A DNA stretch of 20,860 nucleotides from Moraxellaceae bacterium (GTDB lineage Bacteria > Pseudomonadota > Gammaproteobacteria > Pseudomonadales > Ketobacteraceae), in assembly GCA_002402125.1 (NCBI GenBank), contig NVVG01000035.1, forward strand, positions 6,782-27,641, given 5' to 3'. The notes under the pieces were generated by a model. It was not told the DNA's origin, did not search any database, and was given only the letters and a program-made list of their open reading frames with translations. Below, piece after piece: positions 6,442-14,250 of this stretch. Made by a program: the position numbers and the translations under genes. Each line of letters starts with the position of its first letter. Positions within the stretch are counted from its first letter, which is position 1.

Positions 6442-7614
6442 ATGAATAAACCCCCCTCGATAAACTTTAGTATCAGAAACAATAACAATAAAATGAAAAC
6501 TCCATTTTTTGTTACGATAGGAATATTTATTGCCAGCATTGTTTTCGCAAACGTTGCTAGCGCAACCCCTCAAGCCCTATTGGATTTGGAGGCATCGATT
6601 CGATCTGACCTTGACGCTTACGATGGCACTGGAACTTCCACAACGATTTTTACGGTAGCGATAGAATCTGACAATGGTTATAAATTCAATCATAGCGTTG
6701 GCAACTCAAGCATGGCGCGAGTTTTTACAGGCGCATCCGCGGCTAAAATGGTTAGCGCTACCGTTCTACTGGATTTGGTACAAAGTGGTATTTTAAACCT
6801 TGAGGATAATCCGCAGAAATACCTTGGAACAAAATGGAAATATTCAGGAAGACTGAGTAACCTTGAACATGTAACACTTAGAAATTTACTGAATTTCACT
6901 TCAGGCATAACGGCGGAACCTACTTGTCTTTACCTTCCATTTTGGTATACCTTTGAAACTTGTGTAGACAATGTATTTGGTGTGAACGCACGCTCACCTA
7001 CTCCAGGTACAGTGTTTGACTACAACGCATCAAACCTACAAATTGCCGGTTGGATGGCCATGTATGCAAGCTCAACTTCTGCTAACCAACCAGTATCATG
7101 GCATGAAATATATGATAACTTCCGTAATAAATACGAAGTGCTAGAGCACTCGAGTTATAAAGTACCTTCTATTAAAAACCCACAGTTAGCTGCTGGGCTC
7201 GTGTGGACGCCAAGTGATTACATGGCGTTTATGGAAAAACTTTTCCACGGCGAAGTATTGGGTACCACTGAAGATGGGGTAACGAATTACCTATCTGAAA
7301 TGATAGCAGTTCAAACCTCAGATGTTGACGTGTTCCATAATCACATTGAGAAGAAATACAACTTGGGACATGATTGGCGTTATGGTTATGGTCTATGGAT
7401 TGAATGCAAGCCTTATGATGAGACATGTACTGAGCCAACACGAGTATCCAGCGGAGGTGCGTTTGGATCGTACCCTTTTATGGATTTTGAACACCATTAT
7501 TTTGGTGTTATTGCACGCCAGGGTATGTTGAATACGTTGTACGAAGGTATTGAAGTATTTGAACTAGTAGAAGAAAAATTAGAACAATGGGCAAAGTTAG
7601 CGAATAGCTTATAG
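6442..7614 (+). CDS. exported serine hydrolase of the beta-lactamase/penicillin-binding fold
   Basis: 390 residues from ATG 6442, chosen because GGAAG lies 8 bases upstream; the ATG at 6427 has no such site. A polar N-terminus precedes a hydrophobic segment (21-36) and a cleavage site near NVASA. The SxxK motif is SAAK (Ser99-Lys102), the nucleophile region of class C beta-lactamase, esterase EstB and DD-peptidase relatives. The second motif, usually Tyr-x-Asn in FxYxNxNY, reads DYNASN, so Tyr194 is kept but the Asn two residues on is Ala. The third element lies in SSGGAFGSYPFMD. The N-terminal region is of Beta-lactamase (PF00144) type, including LRNLLNFTSGI. The substrate may be an ester, amide or peptidoglycan. 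Resistance to beta-lactams should not be assumed. Confidence 0.82.
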   Translation: MNKPPSINFSIRNNNNKMKTPFFVTIGIFIASIVFANVASATPQALLDLEASIRSDLDAYDGTGTSTTIFTVAIESDNGYKFNHSVGNSSMARVFTGASAAKMVSATVLLDLVQSGILNLEDNPQKYLGTKWKYSGRLSNLEHVTLRNLLNFTSGITAEPTCLYLPFWYTFETCVDNVFGVNARSPTPGTVFDYNASNLQIAGWMAMYASSTSANQPVSWHEIYDNFRNKYEVLEHSSYKVPSIKNPQLAAGLVWTPSDYMAFMEKLFHGEVLGTTEDGVTNYLSEMIAVQTSDVDVFHNHIEKKYNLGHDWRYGYGLWIECKPYDETCTEPTRVSSGGAFGSYPFMDFEHHYFGVIARQGMLNTLYEGIEVFELVEEKLEQWAKLANSL

Positions 7615-7628
7615 CGGTTTAAGGAATG

Positions 7629-7646
7629 GGCAACCATAGAGTTGCC
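7629..7646 (+). other. small hairpin downstream of the serine hydrolase gene
   Basis: GGCAAC and GTTGCC form a perfect 6-bp stem around a 6-base loop, 14 bases after the stop at 7614. No T-run follows, so it is at best a weak terminator or an mRNA-end structure. Confidence 0.3.
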
Positions 7647-7736
7647 TTGAGGACAGCCACTTCAACAACCGCAAACTGACGGTCCTACTATGAATGACCA
7701 ATACATCGTAGCTTGAAAAACATGGAAGATAACACA

Positions 7737-9572
7737 ATGCTAAACCTTAGAATTGCGCTACTACTCGGCCTATCCCTTTGTTTACTATCTGCTTGTGGAG
7801 CTGGCACTACTGGCATTAGAAGTTTCGAAAATATCACCCAGATTACTGCGAACTCAATTCAAACCTGCATATTATATGAAGAAGGAGTCGCGTGCTGGGG
7901 TAAAGCACTCCCCTCGAACGCTATGGTCCCAACTAGAATGGAGAATTTAAGTAATCCTTTTTTTATTGCCTCGGGTTACAGTATTTCTTGTGCGCTGGAT
8001 GATAATGGCGTGACATGTTTTGCAGGCTGGGATAAAGACGGTTTTGCTGACGCGATACCCGCAGGCATTCGTAATCCAACCAAACTTGCTCTTGGCAAAG
8101 ATCATCATTGCATACTGGATGACAGTGGTGTTGTCTGCTGGGGAAATAATGACCATGGACAAAGCACGGTTCCTGCAAATTTACTGAATCCTACTGATGT
8201 AACGGTAGGGCCGCGCCATACCTGTGCGCTCGATGATACTGGGGTAGTATGCTGGGGAGGAAATGAAGACGGTGAACGTACAGTACCAGACAGTTTGAGT
8301 AACCCGGTGGTTATCTCTGCAGGTGGCGGCGATAAGAATTTAGTCTCCGGTGGTTATACCTGCGCTCTAGATGATAACGGAATTCAGTGTTGGGGCAGTA
8401 ATCGCTCGGGTGAAAGCACAATACCCAACAATATCAGCAATCCAATCACGGTTGCGGCGGGAAAAAATCATACTTGTGCAATAGATGATAATGGCCCGAT
8501 TTGTTGGGGTAAAAATAACTTTGGGCAAACAAGAGCCCCTGCTAACTTGAGTAACCCTAAACTACTTGCAGTGGGTACGGAGCACACCTGTGCCGTTGAT
8601 GACACTGGATACCATTGTTGGGGAGAAGATGATTTTGGTAAACTGGGTAACCCTCAGACCATCGAAGAAGGTCTGGCTTTGAAAGCTCGGTTAAGTAACC
8701 CAGGGATTACTCGGCTCTCCATGGGTGATAGTTACACTTGCGCCCGGGACGACGACGGTGGGTTTTGTTGGACTGACATAAGAGAAAACTTTCCGACTGC
8801 ATTAAACACCTTCCCGACAGATATAAAAAACCCCGTCTCTATTGCAAATGGAAATCAACACAGTTGTGCCCTGGATGAGCAAGGGGGAGTCAGTTGTTGG
8901 GGTTATGATTTTTGGAGTGAAAACGCAGTACCACTAGGCTTAAGCAACCCTACAGCATTAACCTCCGGTAGTAATCGATCTTGCGCGCTGGATGATAATG
9001 GAGTGATTTGTTGGGTAGGAGGTGATTTTCAACTAGATCCAACTCCACAAGGTATAATAAATCCTACAGCAATAGACATCGGCGGTTGGCGCTCCTGTAC
9101 CTTGGACGATAGTGGCGTCAGCTGCTGGAACGGTTGGGGAAGTTTGGAGGTTCCCAGCAATATTTCTAACCCAACGGCCATCTCTGTTGGGAGTTATCAC
9201 AGCTGTACCTTGGACGACGATGGCGTTACCTGCTGGGGTGATGGGGAAAATGGTTCCACCGAAAAAACCACTGCTGGTGGTAGGTTTGAGCATGCGCAAA
9301 GTACTGTCCCCTCAGGTCTAAAAAACCCCAGGTTAGTTTCCGCCGGAGATACTCATACCTGTGCACTTGATGATAATGGCGTTACCTGCTGGGGCGGCAA
9401 CCTGTACAAACAAAGTAATGTGCCTTCCAGCTTAAGTAACCCGGTTTCAGTTTTCGCCGGTGACAAAGATACCTGTGCGGTCGATGACAGTGGTGTTGTT
9501 TGTTGGGGTAAAGATCTTTGCTGGGGAATAATCTGTCCCCGAGCAACAGAATGCTCAGGGGCGAGTTGTTAA
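7737..9572 (+). CDS. RCC1-repeat lipoprotein, 14 repeats with paired cysteines
   Basis: 611 residues from ATG 7737, chosen because GGAAG lies 8 bases upstream and a lipoprotein signal follows (lipobox LLSAC, then Gly, so outer membrane). The rest is built from repeats with consensus H-T-C-A-L-D-D-N-G-V-x-C-W-G, each preceded by an N-P-x-x-(I/V)-x-x-G segment and often followed by a VPSNLSNP-like turn. This is the bacterial RCC1-like beta-propeller pattern. I count 14 copies, which would make two seven-bladed propellers. Nearly every copy has two Cys nine or ten residues apart, probably a disulfide in each blade. The tail is Cys-rich (LCWGIICPRATECSGASC). RCC1-like exported proteins are generally binding or adhesion modules; the ligand here is unknown. 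The gene follows the serine hydrolase by 122 bases. Confidence 0.85.
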   Translation: MLNLRIALLLGLSLCLLSACGAGTTGIRSFENITQITANSIQTCILYEEGVACWGKALPSNAMVPTRMENLSNPFFIASGYSISCALDDNGVTCFAGWDKDGFADAIPAGIRNPTKLALGKDHHCILDDSGVVCWGNNDHGQSTVPANLLNPTDVTVGPRHTCALDDTGVVCWGGNEDGERTVPDSLSNPVVISAGGGDKNLVSGGYTCALDDNGIQCWGSNRSGESTIPNNISNPITVAAGKNHTCAIDDNGPICWGKNNFGQTRAPANLSNPKLLAVGTEHTCAVDDTGYHCWGEDDFGKLGNPQTIEEGLALKARLSNPGITRLSMGDSYTCARDDDGGFCWTDIRENFPTALNTFPTDIKNPVSIANGNQHSCALDEQGGVSCWGYDFWSENAVPLGLSNPTALTSGSNRSCALDDNGVICWVGGDFQLDPTPQGIINPTAIDIGGWRSCTLDDSGVSCWNGWGSLEVPSNISNPTAISVGSYHSCTLDDDGVTCWGDGENGSTEKTTAGGRFEHAQSTVPSGLKNPRLVSAGDTHTCALDDNGVTCWGGNLYKQSNVPSSLSNPVSVFAGDKDTCAVDDSGVVCWGKDLCWGIICPRATECSGASC

Positions 9573-9598
9573 GTATTAGCTTTTTTTGGTAACCACAC

Positions 9599-9642
9599 GG
9601 GACACCCACTATATTGTTGTAGCTTCACAGAGCGGGTGTCCC
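9599..9642 (+). terminator. inverted-repeat hairpin built from the GAGTGGGTGTCC family; possible terminator
   Basis: GGGACACCCACT (9599-9610) and AGCGGGTGTCCC (9631-9642) pair 11 of 12 bases around a 20-base loop, 27 bases after the stop of the RCC1 gene. The right arm is the dispersed repeat core and the left arm is its inverse. A moderately T-rich tract follows. It could terminate the RCC1 transcript; it is also a copy of the dispersed repeat in palindromic form. Confidence 0.5.
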
Positions 9643-9740
9643 AAGCGTTGTTTCTTTATTCATGATTATCAGGTAATCGCCGGAGTCTTTCAGGTATTTT
9701 TTCTTGAAATCTCACAATCTCAGTTAGTTTTTTTGCTCAG

Positions 9741-9827
9741 ATGATCGTAGATTGCGTGCCCTCTTTTATGCAAGAAATCCCGCCCGAGGAAGCCAAGCAA
9801 AGAGCCCTCGAGGGGTTATTCAACTAA
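9741..9827 (+). pseudogene. possible 3' relic of a gene convergent with the hydrolase relic
   Basis: The open frame ATG 9741 to TAA 9825 ends MQEIPPEEAKQRALEGLFN. Its last codons align, at the DNA level, with 795-812, where the frame of apbE beyond its TGA reads LEALFH and stop. Both loci thus keep the same short C-terminal ending opposite a hydrolase 3' end. It may be a relic or a short ORF of no function. Confidence 0.3.
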
Positions 9828-9848
9828 AAGGTTGAAGTGATCACGTCA

Positions 9849-9895
9849 CTATTCTTCAAGCAGCTGCAAAAACTCAACAGTTTCATCCAACCACA
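9849..9895 (-). pseudogene. relic of the 3' end of an alpha/beta-hydrolase gene
   Basis: The minus strand reads DETVEFLQLLEE and stop, matching NETVKFLQLLED and stop of the lipoprotein hydrolase at 834-1610. DNA similarity, without gaps, spans about 9811-9895 versus 796-880, including a 15-base identical block (9853-9867 and 838-852) and the GTGATCAC beyond the stop. Nothing of the upstream hydrolase is left here. Confidence 0.78.
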
Positions 9896-9943
9896 TGGGA
9901 CGCTCACTTAACTAAGACCCCACTTCAATAACCTCTAGTTTTG

Positions 9944-9980
9944 GACCAGATATAGCCCAATACCGAGCGGACGACCCTCG
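9944..9980 (+). repeat. dispersed repeat, GAGTGGGTGTCC family, copy 5 (diverged)
   Basis: GACCAGATATAGCCCAAT is followed by ACCGAGCGGACGACCCTCGAG. It matches the layout of copy 3 but the core is heavily altered; it would be hard to recognise without the other copies. Confidence 0.4.
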
Positions 9981-10008
9981 AGGACATCCCATTCGAAAAA
10001 CCTCATTT

Positions 10009-10045
10009 AGGCTAAATATTGATCGCAGCAAAGTGGGTACCCCAG
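10009..10045 (+). repeat. dispersed repeat, GAGTGGGTGTCC family, copy 6
   Basis: GGCTAAATATTGATCGCAG is followed by CAAAGTGGGTACCCCAG, close to copies 2 and 3. It lies about 95 bases before the solute-binding protein gene. Confidence 0.55.
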
Positions 10046-10081
10046 TACAATCCCAGTACTATTTCGCTCCTCAAAATCACA

Positions 10082-10110
10082 CTGGCCCTTATTTTTCTAT
10101 AAGTTATAAT
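10082..10110 (+). promoter_or_regulatory. candidate promoter of the sensor operon
   Basis: A perfect TATAAT lies at 10105-10110 with a poor -35 candidate CTGGCC 17 bases upstream. Transcription from it would give a leader of about 23 bases before ATG 10140. The -10 match is clear, the -35 is weak, so an activator could be needed. Found by eye only. Confidence 0.35.
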
Positions 10111-10139
10111 GAAATACTCTTAAAAGTGGTCTTTATTAT

Positions 10140-10916
10140 ATGCTTCTATTCAAATACATTTTATTGCTTGTGCTTGTCTTTTCTGGGCCTATTCAGGCTA
10201 AAACGCTTCAAATACTCACAATGGAGAATGCTCCCTACAGCTTTACTCAAGATAATGAGGTCAAAGGCATTGGTGTTGAGTTAGTCAAAGAGGCGTTTAA
10301 ACGGATGAATCAGCCTGTCCAGGTATCTATTGCTCCCTGGGCAAGAGCCATGGAGCAAATAAGAAGTGGTGCTGTAGATGGTTTGTTTAATGTCTATAGA
10401 ACCCCGGAACGAGAGTTATTCGCTGATTATTCAGAATTATTACAGGATGAAACCGTCGTATTGTTTGTCAGAAAGAACTCAGCCATAGCGTTTAACGGTG
10501 ATCTGGCCGCGTTAAGTCAGTATAAATTTGGCGCGATCCGTGGTTATAGCTATGGTAGAACCTATGATAAAGCCGTTGCGGATGGCGTCATTAACAAAAT
10601 CGAACTGTTGACGTTAACAGAACAGTCTATACGTATGTTAATGATGAAGCGCATTGATGTTGCGCCGAGTGGTAGGCATGTGGGTAAATACTATCTCCAT
10701 CAGCTGGGCCTACAAGCTAGTGTCAGGGAGTTATCGCCACCGCTTGAAACAGTGCCGACGTATTTAATATTTCCCAAAAAAAATAAAGCAGACGCAACGC
10801 GTCTACAGTTCAACAAAGCGTTACAGTCAATGCGTGATGATGGAACCTATGAGAAAATATACCAGGATTTCTACCCTCTGTTGGAAGAAAATCTATCCAA
10901 AGAACTTAGAAATTAG
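10140..10916 (+). CDS. periplasmic solute-binding protein, family 3 (amino-acid-type)
   Basis: 258 residues. Residues 1-20 are a signal peptide ending PIQA. The mature protein shows the SBP_bac_3 pattern: LQILTMENAPYSF at the start, GIGVELVKEAFKRM, then PWARAMEQIRSGAVDG, FNVYRTPERE, AIRGYSYGRTYD and ALQSMRDDGTYEKIYQDFYP at the C-terminal end. No transporter genes accompany it. Instead a membrane histidine kinase follows 67 bases downstream on the same strand, suggesting that this binding protein feeds ligand information to the sensor rather than an ABC importer. The ligand class is not readable from sequence. The stop codon lies inside the AT-rich repeat tract that fills the gap. Confidence 0.87.
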   Translation: MLLFKYILLLVLVFSGPIQAKTLQILTMENAPYSFTQDNEVKGIGVELVKEAFKRMNQPVQVSIAPWARAMEQIRSGAVDGLFNVYRTPERELFADYSELLQDETVVLFVRKNSAIAFNGDLAALSQYKFGAIRGYSYGRTYDKAVADGVINKIELLTLTEQSIRMLMMKRIDVAPSGRHVGKYYLHQLGLQASVRELSPPLETVPTYLIFPKKNKADATRLQFNKALQSMRDDGTYEKIYQDFYPLLEENLSKELRN

Positions 10917-10974
10917 AACTTAGAATCAAGAATTAAGAATCAAGAATTAAGCATTAAGAATTAAGAATTAAGAA
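10902..10974 (+). repeat. tandem AAGAATT-type heptamer repeat
   Basis: A run of imperfect copies of the heptamer AAGAATT/AGAATTA and variants covers the last codons of the solute-binding protein gene and almost the entire gap to the kinase gene. Copy changes would alter the distance between the two genes and possibly the last residues of the first protein. Confidence 0.6.
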
Positions 10975-10983
10975 CGGACGATT

Positions 10984-13368
10984 ATGAGCCAAAAAAATAA
11001 AAGCATTCGTATAAGGATGCTGTTTTATATCATCGTAGCAAGTTCCATCATCACTTTTTTGTTTATCCTTTTACTGCTGTGGACAGACCTGCAAGACAAC
11101 CTGCGTGTTGCTGATAGCCAAGTTGATCAAATGGAAGCAACCGTAATACCTGCATTAAAAGGTAGCTTATGGAAGTTCGATGAAAGCCAAATCAGGATCA
11201 GCATGGAAAGCCTCTTGTCTTTACCGAATGTTATCCATGTGGAACTTAACTGGAATGAAACACAAACCGGAATCCACAAAATTGAACTGGGCGAAAAGGG
11301 AAATAAAATCCATAGTGATAATGCTATCCGTCAACATGACCTTGTCATTCATGGAAACAATGAAAAAGAATACTATTTAGGCGAATTGATTCTTACCACC
11401 TCTGACGAAAATGCTTACAATAACCTCTATAAAAGTGCGCTCTATATAATACTACTGCAAAGTTTAAAAACATTATTAATTTCGGCCATTATATTATTCA
11501 TTATCCAGCAAGTCTTAACCCGACATATCCTGGACATTGCCAATCAATCAAAAAAAATCAAACTCTCAAGCCTAGATGGCGTATTTTCACTTAACAGAAG
11601 GAAGAATGGCAAGGTCGATGATCATGCCGGTGATGAGTTGGACGAGGTCGTTAATGCCTTAAATCAAATGCGTTTGCGGATTAAAGAAGGTCTAGATCAA
11701 AAACAGCTAACAGAAGGTGCGCTCGCGCTGGAAATTGAAAATTCTCGCGAAAAAGAGAAATTGGCGTTCGCAGCAAAGAAATCCGATAAAGAAAAAAGTT
11801 TGTTTTTAGCGTCCATTAGTCATGAAATACGCACACCCATGAATACCATAATGGGTTTTACGCACTTATTGAAAAATGCAGAGTTAAAACCTAATGAAAG
11901 GCGTCATCTTAATTATATTGATAGATCAGCCCATTCATTGTTGCTACTGATTGACAACATTCTCGACATGTCCAAGCTTGATGTAGGCAAAGCCGATCTA
12001 GAGTCGATTCCTTTTTATTTTGAAGATATTATTGAAATGGGGGTCGCCTCATTTTCGCGGCAAGCCAAAGAAAAGCATCTGGCGTTTGAATTTACCGTGG
12101 AAGAGGCTGTTCCACCAAGGGTGACGGGGGATCCAAATCGTTTACAGCAAGTCTTGAACAATCTGATTAGTAACGCGCTGAAATTTACCCATAAAGGCAA
12201 TGTGAGCGTCAATATCAGCTGCATTGATTCTGGTAGCGCGTTTGAAGAAAAAGGCGAAACCGAAGACGTGTGCATACAGTTTACGGTAAATGATACTGGC
12301 GTTGGTATCGATCCAGACTATATCCCTAGAATTTTTGATGTGTTTACCCAAGAGGATGCATCAACCACGCGGCGTTATGGCGGTACCGGGTTGGGTATGC
12401 CCATCGTTCATAAATTGGTAAAACTGATGGGGGGTGACATTACCGTAGAGAGCAGTGATTCTACAGGTACTACAGGTACTACAGTCAAATTCACCCTACC
12501 CTTTAGGGTTTGTTCAGATTCTGACGGCGCTTACATTCAGCCAGATGAACAAGCAGTCACCGAATATAAACTGCAGGATTGTCGTATTCTGGTTGCAGAT
12601 GATGTCGAAATGAACCGCGCATTAATGGTTTCAATGCTGGAAAGTATGGGGGCGCAGGTATCGGTTGCTGATAATGGAAAAGCTGCGATAGAAATGGCAA
12701 ATCAGGAAGAATATGATTTGTTATTAATGGATATTCAAATGCCTGAAATGAATGGCTTTGAGGTAGCGAGTAAAATTCGGCAGCTGGATGATACCGTGAG
12801 AAACTTGCCAATCATTGCATTAACGGCCAACGTAATGGATGGGGTAAGAGAACAATGTATAGCGGCAGGTATGAATGACTTCCTGGGTAAACCGTTTGAT
12901 CCAGAGTCGTTATATGAGAAAATACAACGCTGTTTGTCACTAGCGGTGAAGTCACCTCATAGCAATTCTTCTAAAGATACAACCGAAGGCCAAATTGCTG
13001 AGACCTTGCCCGGCATTAACATTGCAACAGGCATGAAACGTTGGCCGAACAATCAAACCGAATATTTTTCACATTTGCTCGTCTTTATTGAAGAGATTAG
13101 AGACAGTAGAAAAGAGTTTGATGAACACGTTGAGAATAATCAGCTTCAGGCATTAAAAACGGTTGTACATAGAATTTCAGGCTCTGCATCGTTCCTGGCC
13201 CTTGACTGCCTGTCTACAGCCGCGGCCACCATAGAAAAAACCATTTTTGAATCAAACAAGGTTACCCATGAAATGCTTGAACGGTATAGCAACGCAGTAA
13301 TAGAAATTCTGGATAATCAGCAGGACATTGAAAAAATGGGAAACCTTGCCAATAATAAGCTCAGTTAG
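10984..13368 (+). CDS. hybrid sensor histidine kinase with REC and Hpt domains
   Basis: 794 residues in the inner membrane. Two membrane spans (about 12-33 and 150-175) bracket a periplasmic sensing region of about 115 residues. A HAMP-like linker and coiled coil lead to HisKA, with SHEIRTPMN placing the phosphorylated His at 280. The HATPase domain shows NNLISNALKF (N box), DTGVGID and GGTGLGM. A receiver domain (about 531-650) has the acidic pair D539/D540 and phospho-acceptor D583 in MDIQMPEMNG. A C-terminal Hpt domain has VVHRISGSASF with His729. This is the BarA/EvgS-like His-Asp-His relay layout; its output should be a separate response regulator, and one follows 89 bases downstream. 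The solute-binding protein just upstream is the likely ligand-binding partner. All key catalytic residues are present. Confidence 0.93.
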   Translation: MSQKNKSIRIRMLFYIIVASSIITFLFILLLLWTDLQDNLRVADSQVDQMEATVIPALKGSLWKFDESQIRISMESLLSLPNVIHVELNWNETQTGIHKIELGEKGNKIHSDNAIRQHDLVIHGNNEKEYYLGELILTTSDENAYNNLYKSALYIILLQSLKTLLISAIILFIIQQVLTRHILDIANQSKKIKLSSLDGVFSLNRRKNGKVDDHAGDELDEVVNALNQMRLRIKEGLDQKQLTEGALALEIENSREKEKLAFAAKKSDKEKSLFLASISHEIRTPMNTIMGFTHLLKNAELKPNERRHLNYIDRSAHSLLLLIDNILDMSKLDVGKADLESIPFYFEDIIEMGVASFSRQAKEKHLAFEFTVEEAVPPRVTGDPNRLQQVLNNLISNALKFTHKGNVSVNISCIDSGSAFEEKGETEDVCIQFTVNDTGVGIDPDYIPRIFDVFTQEDASTTRRYGGTGLGMPIVHKLVKLMGGDITVESSDSTGTTGTTVKFTLPFRVCSDSDGAYIQPDEQAVTEYKLQDCRILVADDVEMNRALMVSMLESMGAQVSVADNGKAAIEMANQEEYDLLLMDIQMPEMNGFEVASKIRQLDDTVRNLPIIALTANVMDGVREQCIAAGMNDFLGKPFDPESLYEKIQRCLSLAVKSPHSNSSKDTTEGQIAETLPGINIATGMKRWPNNQTEYFSHLLVFIEEIRDSRKEFDEHVENNQLQALKTVVHRISGSASFLALDCLSTAAATIEKTIFESNKVTHEMLERYSNAVIEILDNQQDIEKMGNLANNKLS

Positions 13369-13457
13369 ACCAGCGGTTTTTTACGTGTTTGATACCAGCG
13401 CAATACTATATGCTTGGGAAAGTAGCGAAAAAGTAGCGATAAAATAGGGATACATTG

Positions 13458-14066
13458 ATGAAAATAGCGCTTGCCGATGACCATAACTTGATGAGGGCGG
13501 GTTTCAAAAACCTGCTTACTGCTCTCGGTCATGATGTCATTGCTGAGGCAGAAGATATTCCTTCGCTCGAAACACTGATGCTCGATTTGAAAGTCGACCT
13601 CTTGGTTAGCGATTTTGATATGCCCGGCGGTGAACTCTTGCCGGTCTTAGAAACTATCAGGTTAAATCATCCAGACTTAAAAATTATTATTTTGACCGGT
13701 TTGCAATATGCCGCCGTGTTTCAGCAAGTACTTTCCAGCCAGGCCAAGGTACAAGGTTTATTATCGAAGTCTGTTGACCCCGACGTTATGCAAGCCGCCA
13801 TAACTGCTGTCAGTGAGGGAGAGCAATTTATCCAAGAGGAAATTAGGCAGTTATTGCAAGATGGCGGTCATCATTTAACAAAAAGAGAAAGGCAAGTTCT
13901 CAACCTGCTGGCGGTAGGTCGTAGCAATGGGGAAATTGCTAATGAATTATTCATTTCCATAAAAACCGTTGATACTCATCGCATGAACCTAATGAAAAAG
14001 CTCGAAGTCCGTAATATCGTACATCTCATTGAGCGCGCTAGAGAGCTAGGCCTGACGGGCTTATAA
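13458..14066 (+). CDS. LuxR/NarL-type response regulator
   Basis: 202 residues from ATG 13458, preferred over the TTG just before it because AGGGAT sits at good spacing. The receiver domain begins MKIALADDHNLMRAG (acidic pair D7, D8), has phospho-acceptor D52 in SDFDMPGG, a Thr in IIILTGLQ and a Lys in LLSKSVDP. The C-terminal helix-turn-helix has the LuxR pattern LTKRERQVLNLLAVG, SNGEIANELFIS, KTVDTHRMNLMKKL. It is the natural end point of the phosphorelay from the upstream hybrid kinase. Phosphorylation should promote dimer binding to palindromic DNA; an 18-bp perfect palindrome lies 70 bases after its stop, between it and the large lipoprotein gene. Confidence 0.92.
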   Translation: MKIALADDHNLMRAGFKNLLTALGHDVIAEAEDIPSLETLMLDLKVDLLVSDFDMPGGELLPVLETIRLNHPDLKIIILTGLQYAAVFQQVLSSQAKVQGLLSKSVDPDVMQAAITAVSEGEQFIQEEIRQLLQDGGHHLTKRERQVLNLLAVGRSNGEIANELFISIKTVDTHRMNLMKKLEVRNIVHLIERARELGLTGL

Positions 14067-14136
14067 CGCCATAGATCAATCTGTTTATCCCGTTAAATAG
14101 AAGCTAAGCACCCGTTCCCCATTATTTCACTCCAAA

Positions 14137-14154
14137 ATCAGGTGATCACCTGAT
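14137..14154. promoter_or_regulatory. perfect 18-bp palindrome, candidate operator
   Basis: ATCAGGTGATCACCTGAT is its own reverse complement over all 18 bases. It sits 70 bases after the response-regulator gene and 96 bases before the ATG of the large lipoprotein gene. With no loop it is a poor terminator but a good protein-binding site. The LuxR-type regulator next door is the obvious candidate binder; this is inference from position and symmetry. Confidence 0.5.
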
Positions 14155-14250
14155 AGGCCGTTAGCGGTATCTCAACTACCATGAGGCTCGCTTGGCGCTA
14201 TGCGTTTTTTGGCTCCCTCGTTTTCACCCCAAAAACACAAAACTGGATAA

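Larger units (their letters stand above)
9573..10139. other. 567-base repeat-rich intergenic region with gene relics
   Basis: No intact gene is seen. The stretch holds the hairpin repeat at 9599-9642, a possible 28-codon plus-strand relic (9741-9827) ending EEAKQRALEGLFN, the minus-strand relic of the hydrolase 3' end (9849-9895), two further copies of the dispersed repeat (9944 and 10009), and a promoter-like sequence for the solute-binding protein gene at its right end. Confidence 0.6.

Noticed and set aside
6442..7614. Calling the serine hydrolase an antibiotic-resistance beta-lactamase
   Set aside because: Only the fold-level SxxK and Tyr motifs are present and the Asn of Tyr-x-Asn is missing; the substrate cannot be read from the sequence.
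7737..9572. Regular DNA repeats considered as a CRISPR array or tandem non-coding repeat
   Set aside because: The repeats are imperfect at DNA level but consistent at protein level (TCALDDNGVxCWG), so they are coding RCC1-type repeats.
9601..9642. Dispersed repeats considered as integron attC sites
   Set aside because: The expected RYYYAAC and GTTRRRY core boxes are not seen, genes are in both orientations, and no integrase is present.
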